Assembly: GCF_021869535.1 (NCBI RefSeq)
Contig: NW_026262701.1
Location: 2,619,501-2,683,500 of the forward strand
Length of the DNA stretch: 64,000 nt
Source of the DNA: Mytilus californianus
Taxonomy: Eukaryota > Mollusca > Bivalvia > Mytilida > Mytilidae
Reading direction: 5' to 3'
Shown one piece after another: positions 13,801-25,800 of the stretch (position 1 is its first letter; each line of letters begins with the position of its first letter). The notes under the pieces were generated by a model. That model worked only from the letters and a program-made list of their open reading frames with translations. It did not search any database and was not told where the DNA came from. The position numbers were made by a program, and so were the translations under genes.

Positions 13801-16800
13801 TTTATAAGTCCTTTCATTTTTCCAACATTTTAAACCAGATATTTTTTTACCAGTTACAATTTCTGCACTTTCTAGTAAGAATTAGGTTACAAAACATTGA
13901 GTTCAACTCTTTAGTGTATTAAATTTCATATTATTTATTTTCGACATGTACATGCAGTTTTAACTTTCCTTACCAATCCAGAAATTGTAAATTAGAGAGA
14001 ATTAAACATTAAGATAATCAAGACACTCCCAACCAGTATCCTGTACCAACTTCAGATTTATTTTTACTGAAGGACAAGGTGATCTTGATGTATCCATAAC
14101 AGTGACTTTTTTGTACCTAAGTCAAGTTATATCCTGCAAATAGCTATGATACTTTGTATAACTGTAATAATAAATGTTTTTTCATTTCAAAATTAAATAC
14201 GCACTATTTCCTCGCATGCATGAAATTTCTCAAATTTTTCTCTCATTCCCTCCAGGTTTGAGGCTGTTTTGGAAAAAAAAAACAAGTATGACTGTGAGCT
14301 TTTTATTGATTGTGATACCGCCGCTTTAGGTATTCCATAAAGAAAAAGTTGAAGTAAATTGAATCTGTAAATGCATTACACTATATAAAGTATGTTCACA
14401 CAAATCCTGATAGCAAATTTAGGAGATCTCATTTGTAATTTTGTAGACAACTGCAGTGAAAATTTCATATATGGCAAATATGTGTTAGAATAATTTATAA
14501 ATATTTGGTAAACAGAAAGTTGATGAGGGATGAATCTGAAATAATGTTGCATGGTATAGCATGCTGACATTAAGCCTAACAAATTTCGGGAAGCTTTTAT
14601 TTGTAGTTTCCTAGAAAAATGTAAAGAAATTTTATACATGGCCATTATCTAAAGAATATATAAGTATTTGGTAAATAGGAAATTTATGAGTGGTGAATCT
14701 GCATCTGCATCACATGGTATAGCTGGCTGACATGAAGCCTGATAACAAATTTTAGAAAGCTACTATTTGTAGTTCTCTACTCTAGAAAAAAGCAACGAAA
14801 TTTTCATACATGGTTATTATGATTGAAATATATAAGTATTGGGTAAACAGGAAGTTGATGAGCAATGAATCTGAACTGCAGCACACAGGATAGCATGCTG
14901 ACATTAAGCCTGATAATAAATTTCAGGAGCAATTATTTGTAATTCCTGAGTAAAATGATACAGAAATTTAATGAAATCAACGGACAGAGATAGGGTAAAA
15001 CAGTATACCTCCCTCCTTTTGAATGTGGTTATAATGATATGACTTACCACTTTTCATTCTGTACTGTTTCTGTCCCCCAATTGTATTAGCCAAACAAAAA
15101 CAAGCAAATCTAATACTGAACCCATTTTTACAGTTGATTTATTTTATAGATTTTCAAATGAAAAGCCATAAAATATGCAAGCAGTCTACAGGTCAAAGGT
15201 CAAGGTTATTGTAACAGAAAATATACCTTTTTATTGTCCCAAACTAATGGTTTTCACATATTATGACTTTTTTATTTTCAGAATATTTTTGTGTATGATG
15301 AGGACCATCTATTAATATTTAATATTAAGTTCAGGGAGCATACCTGTAGGTTGTCTTTGCTAACTATATATTTATTTTATATGTAGATGCTAGGGTATAT
15401 ATATATATTTTATCATCATAGAGATGAAGATTTACATAATTTTTATCAAAGATGCTAAATATCTGTATATTGGTACATTATATCACCATTGAGATATCAG
15501 ATTATATTATCTTATTTTTAGGTGGTGGGTGTCTGTACAAAGGTCAACTTTATCACCAAGGAGACAACTGGGAAGATGGTTGTGACTACAATTGTACCTG
15601 TGATGATGAACAAAGTGGACATTATGCATGTAATGCTCTGTAAGTTGTTAGATATCCAGCACAAAATATATATGCAGTTAATTTGGGAATGAAATTTAAG
15701 ACTGAGACAATATAATTTAAGCCATGACTTGGCTTCATTGTGTAACTAAATCTTAAGGAACTGTCCGGACAAAATTTCAGCTTGCTCTTTGGAACCATTT
15801 AAACAATCCAAACTAAATATTGTAATATATTCTTTTGAGGTACTTGCCTGAAATTATAAATTTTGTAGCTGTTGGTCAAAAAGTAAGGCAGCTATTTATG
15901 CAATTGATTTAACTAAATGTGATAGGTACCAAATTGTAGTCTGTGTCTGTTTGTTTTACACTGGCTAGAGGTATAGGGGAGGGTTGAGATCTCACAAAAC
16001 ATGTTTAACCCCACCGCATTTTTGCACCTGTCCCAGGTCAGGAACCTCTGGCCTTTGTTAGTCTTGTTTTTTTTTTAATTTTAGTTCATTTATATGTTTC
16101 AGAGTTAAGTGTGACATTCATATTCGCTGAATTATTATACATTTTTGTTTAGGGGCCAACTGAAGCCCGCCTCTGGGTGTGGGATTTTCTCTTTGTGTTG
16201 AAAATCCTTTGGTGGCCTTCGGCCGTTTTCTGCTGATTGGTCGGGTTGTTGTCTTTTTGACATATTCCCCGTTTCCATTCTCAATTTTATTCTTGAAAAT
16301 TTCTGATCTAATCTAAAATATTTATATCAGAAAGATTCCCTTTCAAGAGTTTTGCCAATAACTGTTACTTTTATGTTGCACCAGAAATTTTTATTTCCTT
16401 TTTATTCTGCGTATAGCTAAGGTTTTAAAATAAAAATAACAAAGACAGAAAAGTTCCCTGTGTACTAGGACATTTTTACATTGTTGACATGAAGCCATGA
16501 GACCAACATGGCTTCAAAAGTAGCTGCAAATTTAAAGTTAGGTAGACACTGTCTAACTGAACATGCAACTTAACATTCAAAGGGTCATTACCTTATTAAA
16601 GAAATATGCTACATTATTGATTAAACTCATTTATCAAAGAATCTGTGATTTCCAAGGGGAGACAACTTTTGCATTAACTTATTCAAATTTGGAGCACTGA
16701 TTTTGATTATGATTACTTCTGCAAATAAACAGAAACAATTTTCCCCAATTTAATCCCCTAAAAAATAAATATATAAATGGTTATCCCCACCCCCTAAAAA

Positions 16801-19800
16801 TATTAATATAAACTTTTGTTTTGTTTTTTTTGCCAAAGAAAGATTTTCCTCTATATAACCTAAATAAAATTTTTAATATTTTTACCCCTGTATTACCAGA
16901 AAATAAATGTGGTTCATTTTTTTTTTTCAGTTGTCCTGTGTATGACCATCTTCCTAAGTTATGTGAAGTGAAGATACCAAATGGTCAATGTTGTGGTCAT
17001 GTTGAATGTAGACCAGATATAGGAGGAATTATCACAGCCCCTCCAAGTAAGTACAATAAACAACTGCACAGTTTTCCAAAGATCTAGTCTTCTTTTTCCC
17101 CTATGTTAAATAGTAAATTTAAATCAGCAGGTAATCAACACACAAAAGACTATATTACTATTTTTTTTATATACATTTATACCACAGCCAAACTCACAAC
17201 TTGAGAATCTATGACTGCTGTTTCAAAAACAAATAGTCATAGAAGACATTGTGTTTAAGTAAACAAGGTTTTTTTTAATACTAGTAGCAAGTTTAGTAGT
17301 TGAAAGTAGGAGCCAGGGATCCTGGCAGTACTAAATGACAGACATGCATAGTCCCCTATACTATAGACATGTATTCTTGTTATTTTTGGTTTTACTTTTC
17401 TTTGTTTTAAAACTGTTTTTTTTATTGCAAATATTAACCATATTTCACAAGTTTAATATCTGTTTATCACACTTCTTCATCTGTGTTGGTCATTACACAG
17501 ATTGACCTGGTTACATACCACCTTGATATTGCAACAGATTGTCTAGGTATCTTGTCTTTTACACAAGTATTCGTTTTCTCCATACTATTAGATCACACAT
17601 GATGAATGTATAAAAGGTTATTTTGCTACATGTCATGAGATGAAGAAATGTGATTTACTACTGATTCTATTAGTTACCTAGTTTGCTTGTGACCTAATAC
17701 GATATATATGGGGTCAGTAAATTCCATATGGGGATTTGAGCGTCGCTCTCACCCCATATGGAATTTACTGACCCCATATATATCGTATTAGGTCACTAGC
17801 ACACTATGTAACGAATTTATCTTACCGACTATCTTAATTAACATGTGGTATTTAGACTAGTGGCCTATCACAGTGATCAAATCTTCAATACCGTTAGTAT
17901 TAAGAACCTTCTTCCATTGGTATATACAATGCCAACAATAACAACTTGTCAGCTTTAAATGTGTTTTATGAATTTATTTCAATCGTTCATCATCAATGTC
18001 TTTGTCTGTTGAAACCTTTAAGATTTTTCCTCAACACAGTGTTGTTTTTATAAAGGGACGTAACACCACTACTAACCGTGTATTGGAATAAGCCCTGCCT
18101 ACTAACCCAATATGGAACCCTACTAACCCAATATGGAATATACACGGTCTCCACGCGGTTGCTTTTAACCAATCACATTCCTAGAAATGTATAGGAGTTA
18201 AGATAAAGGTATATACCAGTATGTTAAGGATTTTTTCTTCTGTTTAGATACCTGTTTTTACAAGGGACAGTATTATGGACAAGATGACACATGGATTGAT
18301 GATTGTAAATACAAATGTGAATGTCTTCAAGCAAATCTAGGATTCTATAGATGTAAAGAATTGTAAGTTTTGTAAGATATGTGATAATCATAGTTTTTTT
18401 AATGTGATGACGAGTGTGAGTGAGAAGGGCAACTGTTAAACAGAATAATGCTGCAAAAAAAAACCCAGTATAATGCATCATATAAAATTGAATGAGAGCG
18501 ATTGTGTTCATTGTGACTGATGGTTAAGTTTTACTATGAATTAACAAAACCTGTTTTAAGTGTACAGTAAATGTAAAAAAAGATCCCGATCAGGGAAGAG
18601 TGACATTGAGATGACCTAAACAAGAATAGCCTTTTTAGCAAATACTTCACTTTTTGGGATACGATTGCTGTGAAGCAATCTGTAGACTTTTAGGATAGAC
18701 TCCTTTCCACGGCTCCCACATCAACTGTTTTGTGCTTTATATTAAGGGAAAACTCCGATTCTTAAGATTGTTTTGTTTTAAAGAGTAAAACAAACAGATT
18801 GAATTTAAACAACTTTCCGTTAATTTTCTTCTCACAATCCCCATATTTTGATATCTCCCTTTTTTATTTGCACTTATTTTTTAAAATACGAAAATCAGTA
18901 TCAAGCAGTATCTATATTTAGGGTTTTATATATTTAGCAACACGTCAGACTGGGAATTCCTCTGTTTAGTTAAAATTGGAGAGTGTTCCGTCAGACAAGT
19001 AGTGAAGTGCTGTTGTTCCTATTATGTTACCTTTATGAAACTTTGATATTGAACTTCCATGAAGAAATCTGGGACATAAATAGTCCCAGAAGAAATGGAG
19101 AACCACAACTGACATGTTGTCCTCAATCAAAACATAATTCTAACGGTTTGTTTATGAAATTTAGCTTATGCGTAGTTTTCTTGACCTTGAAAGGCATCAG
19201 AATAAATGGTTGCTCTAGATTTTCCACGCCTTTGATTGATTTGCAACTCAAGAGATCCTTTCTGTGTTTTATCTGCTATTTAGGATTATTGTTGTTGCAT
19301 TATCAACTCCAAAAATGTAGTTAACAGTGTAATGATAGAAGTAGAAGTAGAACACATGTTATCTACACTATTGAGAAACTTACATGCCACTTGTTTCTCA
19401 CGGTTGATCAAATGTTTTTAAAGAAGTCGAATTCATTTAAAATGTTTTAATATGTAAGTAATCATCAGGTGTGTTTATTTGCTATTATTTCTGTTTTGTT
19501 AAAAATCTGGGTATATCAATAATGAACTCAGCCATCAATAGATTACCTGTGGATAGACTATTCCATTCAAGTCAGGGGTGTACTTATAGATAGACTATTC
19601 CATTCAAGTCAGGGGTATACTTGTTGATAGACTATTCGATTCAAGTCAGGGGTATACTTGTTGATAGACTATTCGATTCAAGTCAGGGGTATACTTGTTG
19701 ATACACTATTCAATTCCAGTCAAGGGTTAAAATCTGTTAAAACTTCAGGGAATAGAAGACTTGTAATAATCAAAAGACAGTGTCCACATCAAAATTCAGA

Positions 19801-22800
19801 AGAACAAAATTGCATTTGTCTGTGTATTACTAGTAATTGGACATGGTTGGTTTTTTTTTACTGTTAACTTTTAGTTAATCAAATAGGGAATACATGTGCA
19901 GCTCAATTATTTTTGAGAAAGAATACTAATAATAATGGAAAAATGGCGATCAGATCCCTCAGAGCGATCAAACCCTTTGATTTATACTATTTGAACACAT
20001 GTTGAATGTAATTAATGTTATTGGTGCCATCAAAATAAAGTCCATAGATAGAAAATGAAAATGTGATACAAACACTCCCCAGTCAACTGTGTTTTGTATT
20101 TGGTTTATCACACTCAATGAAGTTAAGTAGGGAACAATATTTTACCTATCTGCCAATCTGTTATTATCAGCATTAGAATTTGGATGAAGGCTTCTTCTCA
20201 TCAAAACCATTGGCATGGATCAGTTCAATGATGAAAAAAAAATATCAAATGGGGAGCCATTTTTTTCTGGAAGGGAACAAAGAAAGTCCAATGAGAGCAG
20301 GTCACTATTAGGTCGTCTCCTTTATGTCGGGATGTGCACTTGCTCACCATGCTCACTGAAGGTTCCTCCTTTGTTGCACAAACATATAATGTATTCCTCA
20401 TAACCCCTGATATTGTCTGACAATTTGGTCACTACTCAATGTAACTTTACATATAAATCTAGTAGTGTGCCAGTCTCTACAATGTTTTATAGACTGCATT
20501 TCAGTTGAAATGGCAACTCTAATACGTAAAAGAGGTACGTCTAGTGTGCACCAGTTTTCAAAGAAAAGACACAGACTATTTTTTGTGATAATTCCATTGT
20601 GCACTTCCTATTTATTTATTTTTTGGTCCTTTAATGCAACACAGAGCAGGGGAGATAGAAATGATAGTGTTTTGTCCCAAATGTAAAAAAATACTGAACT
20701 CCAAGGATAATTCAAAATGGAAAGTTCTTTATCAAATGGCAAAGTCAAAAGCTCAAACACATCAAACGAATGAAAAACAACTGTCATATTTCTGACTTGG
20801 TACAGGCATTTCTTTATGTAGAAAATGGTGGATTAAACCTGGTTTTATAGCTAGCTAAATGGGTTTTTGAACAATTGCTTTTTTTAGCACTCTTGCCTTT
20901 ATATCTTTTTTGGTGGATTTAGATGAAATAGATTTGAAAAGTTCATATTTAAAATACTTCATTCAGTTTGTTAATTTGGGCACTATGGTCCTTTGCAATG
21001 AACATTTACAATGTAGTTGTTTCATGATTATGGCAATGTGGGTTCCATGATTATGACAATGTGGGTTCTACATTTTTTTCTTTTTTTATCAAAATAGATT
21101 TTTTTGAAACTGCATTGCATACTGTTGACTTCTACAATTTTTCTATTCAACTTTAATATCTGAAACCAGTGACTGAATTCTAATGAAAATCGGAATATTA
21201 TGGTTTCCAAAAGCAAAAAATGGACCTTAGATTATCTTTTATACAAATTGGGGACCTTGGAGAATCAATTATTGAGCTCATGCTAACTGTTTTCTAGTTA
21301 TTTGTTATATATAAGCTGACAATGTCAAATTTGTGCTTTGATAAATTGAATCAGTATTTCATTTGAAAAAGATTTTCTTGTGAAATCAACCGTTTAAAAA
21401 CCATCTGCCGTATATTAAATTTTCGCGCAAGGAGATGATACTGGATAAGTTAAAGAACATCTCATCTATCAGGTAAAATTATTATTTTTAGCACAAAGAT
21501 GCTTCAAAAGCTTTCTTGCTGAGTTTTTTGTGATGTTTGCTTCACCAGTGCTTTGCTTCGATAGTTGCAGAACTATTTAATTGCTTTTGATTATCTCTGT
21601 GCATATTGTTCAACTATAAACCATACATGATATTGTTTAAGAAATTATGGAAATTATGAAATTAACCTCAATTAAGGGCACAAAAAATTAGTTAGCTGCA
21701 GATAGGTATTTTCAAGAAGAATGGTTTACAAATAATCAGGGTCTGAAAAATGGAAAAAATATACATAAAAAAACTAGAAAATTGCACCTCTACAGTACTC
21801 CACATCTTTTGATTAGCTTTTTAGCTCACCTGGCACAAAATTAACTTTTACAAAAATATTTTCCTCTGAAACAACTTGACATAATTCATCATTGACTTAT
21901 TAAGTTTTAAAAATGTGATCAGTGACCCTGCCTGCCATCCAACATAACTGACATTGCTAAAAGTAGAGGTAAAACGCAAGTTTTGTCTATAATCTTGAAA
22001 ATCGCTAAAGAAGGAGAAAATCTGAGTAGGCAATAATGCTCAGAATGTTGAGATATACCTCATCTCCATTTACATCAAATCAATCAGCCGATCTTTTCAG
22101 GAGTTTTTGCCCTTAAATGATGAATTTTACCCACTTTTTTATCTCTTTTTTGTCTATAATCTTGAAAATTGAAATAGATAAACAGAAACTTTATATAGCA
22201 AAAGTGATAAGCAAGACAAGTTCTTCAAATACGTTATAATAGCAAAAATCGTTGGTTGTCTCCTTAATGCATTTTTGTTCCTTAATGACAATTTTTACCA
22301 TTTTTTGTCTTTTTGCTAATTATCTTGCCAACTACAATAGATATATAGAAACTTTATACAGCAAAAATGATAAGCAAGACAAAATCTACAAATAATTTGA
22401 TAGTATCGAAATCATAAGTCCACTCCTTGTAGGAGTTATGGCTCTTTATGACAATTTGTAGCCTATTATCTTGAAAACTATAATAGATAGAAAGTATTAT
22501 TTCAAATAGCAAACATAATCTGCAAGACAAGATGTACAAATATATCAACATGGCCTAAAATGTAGATCAACTCCTTATTGAAGTTATGTTTCTTTAATGA
22601 AGATTTTTACCATTTTTTTGTGTATTGGCCTAATACATACAAACTGTAATAGATAGACATTTTAAGACAATTTAAATAGCAAAATAATTGAAAAGACAAG
22701 ATCCACAAATAAGTGATATTGCTGAAATGGTTGGTACACTCTTGGTAGAAATAGTGCCAGAGTTGTTGCCCTTAAATGATATTTATACAAAATTTTAACT

Positions 22801-25800
22801 TTTTTGCCTATATGCTTGAAAACTATCATAAGAAGAATAAGATGGAAATTTAAATAGCAAAAATCAGATAAGTAAGATAAAATTTACAAATAAGTCAATA
22901 TGGCCGAAATTGTCAGATGCATAAAGACCTAGGTGAGTGACATAGGCTCATTAGAACCTCAAGTTGATGTTTATACCGAGTACAAATCAACTGATTGTAT
23001 TCTTCATTAGTTTTTTGTCTCGCCTGTGACAAAAGTCACAGAATTCAAGACATAGAGATTGCTGCGACAGTGTAAACGATTGTTAGTTTTTTGGCTTAAG
23101 TTAGTTTGATCAGATTGCTTGTGATAGAAAATTGATATTTGATATAATGTTGCATTACGATCAGTACATATCAGTTTGAAGACTATTTTGAGGCCCTGCC
23201 CCCTAGGTCATGGTCCAGTGACTGAATTAATTAGCAACTTTATATGTTTAGTTTTCTGCATTAGTCAGTTCTATAGGATCTTCTTGTGATAGATAAATGA
23301 TATTTTGTATAAAGTTGCATTACTATCAGTATGATGACTATTTTGAGGCCCTGCCCCCATGGACATGGTCCAGAGACTTTGAATTAATTAGCAATTTTCA
23401 ATGTTAAGTTTTCTGCTTAAGTTAGATTTATAGGAACTACTAACAATGATATTTTGAATAAAGTTACATTACTGATTGTACATCTTAGTTTGTCGACCAT
23501 TATCAGACCCTGTGTCCAGCGACTGAATTAATAAGCAATGTTGGTGTCCATCAGATTGTCTTTTTTATATTTTATGCCGACAAGCAAGACATATCTCTTT
23601 GTCAACAGTTTATTTTTAACTATATCTCCCTGTACATGACCATCATACCACAAACCCTTGAAATTTAGAGTTTTTATCCTGATTAGATGTATTTAATGTG
23701 GGATAATTAAAAGTGGAGATTCATTTCTCCTGTTGTCGGATTTTTTGTTTATTTAGGCTTTCTTGCTTGTATCAGTGTTTGAACTTTTTAATTCGGTTTG
23801 ATTAATTTGACACATAATTTATTTAGCAAAAGATAATCACATATACAAATTTTAAAATGAAAATTGAATGTTTCATACAATCAATTTTTTGTATATACCT
23901 TTAATGTGTATGTAGATTAAGTAAGCAGTAGTTTAGCGATGTTAAAATCTTGTAAATTGATTAAGAAGAGACAAATCAAGGTTACAGTCAAAAACTGAGG
24001 CGATTAGACAGGGTAAGCGTCTCCTGCTATGTATGCATCACTTGCCATGCAAATCCACACTTCTGATATAGCAAATAGATAATGCCTCAGAATATCTTAT
24101 GTTAGACTTTATAACCTATACATCAATCCTGCCTTTAGGAAATAAACTTTATTAATTTTTTAGCTCACCTGGCCCAAAGGGCCAAGTGAGCTTTTCTCAT
24201 CACTTGGCGTCCGTCGTCATTAACTTTTACAAAAATCTTCTCTCTGAAACTACTTGCCAAAGTTGACCAAACTTGGCCACAATCATCATTAGGGTATATA
24301 GTTTAAATAATGTGTACGATGACCAGGCTTGCCAACCAAGATGGCCGACATGGCTCTAGATAAAACATAGGGGTAAAATGCAGTTTTTGGCTTATATTTC
24401 TGAAACTAAAGCATTAAGAGCAAATCTGACAGGGTAAAAATGTTCATCAGGTTTACATCTATCTGCCATCAAATTTTCAGGCGATTCAGACAATCCGTTG
24501 TTGGGTTGCTGCCCCTGAATTGGTAATTTTAAGGAAATTTTGCAGTTTTTGGTTATCATCTTGAATAGGGGGCCTCGGTGGCCGAGTGGTCTAAGTAGTT
24601 ACTACTGTAATCACTAGCCAGTCAACACTGAGGTTGTGAGTTCGAACCCCGCTCGTGCAGGTGCACTCGACTCCAATCTTAATTGACTAGGATTGTCAGT
24701 TTTCCTATCGAAGGTCATGGTTTTCTCCGGGCACTCCGGCTTCCTCCACCAATAAAAACTGGCCGCCACAAAATAGCCCAAAAGCGGTGCTCAAAAGTGG
24801 CGTTAAAACACCAAAAATCATTCAATCAATCATCTTGAATATTATTATAGATAGAGATAAACTGTAAACAGCAATAATGTTCAGCAAAGTAAGATCCACA
24901 AATAAGTCAACATGACCAAAATTGTCAATTGACCCCTTAAGGAGTTATTGCCCTTTATCAATTTTTAACAATTTTTCATAAATTTTTGTAATCTTTTACA
25001 ATAATCTTCTCTGAAACTGCAGAGACAAATTTAACCAAACTTGGCCACAATCATCATTAGGGTATCTAGTTTAAAAAATGTGTCCAATGACCCCGTCTGC
25101 CAACCATCATTGCCGACATGGCTAAAAATAGTACATAGTGGTAAAATGCAAGTGTTGTCTATTATTTGGAAAACCATTATAAAGAGAGAAAATCTGAGTG
25201 AGCAAAAATGTTCAGATTGTTGAGTTCTACTAATTGTCCACACATGTCTAAACTGTCAGATGACTTCTTATAGGAGTTATTGCCCTTAAATGACAAATTT
25301 TACCATTTTTTATTCATTTTTACCTACTAAATTGAAAACTATAATAGATACAGAGAAACTTTAAAATGATTAGCAAGACAAGTTCTACAAATTGGTTAAC
25401 ATGGTCGAAATCGTCAATTGACTCCTTATTAGAGTTATTGCCCTTTGATGATAATTTTGACAAATTTTTTGCATTTTTGACTTATATCTTAAAATTATAA
25501 TAGACAGATAGAAACTTAGCTAGGCAAAAATGATCAGCAAAACAAAATCTACAATGAAGACAATATGAAGGAAATGGTCAGACGACTCCTTATTGGAGTT
25601 ATTGCCCTTCAAAGACGATTTTACCTTTTTTTTGCGTTTTGCCATATATGATAGAAAATTATAATAGATAAAGATACACTTTAAATCACAAAAAATGATC
25701 AGCAAGTCAAGATCTACTTACAAGTCAAATTTTGCCAATATAGTTTAGGGCTGTTCCATAAAAACATACATGGGACCCAGGGAAGGCAACTTAAATTTGC

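Noticed and set aside
18983..19324. 113-codon forward open frame in a gene A intron
   Set aside because: No splice sites in phase with gene A, no recognisable motif and a composition typical of AT-rich intron. Kept as probable chance or a decayed repeat.
24568..24660. A free-standing tRNA gene
   Set aside because: The A and B boxes are present, but the head does not close into a proper acceptor stem, and it continues into a SINE body with a tail and a target-site duplication.
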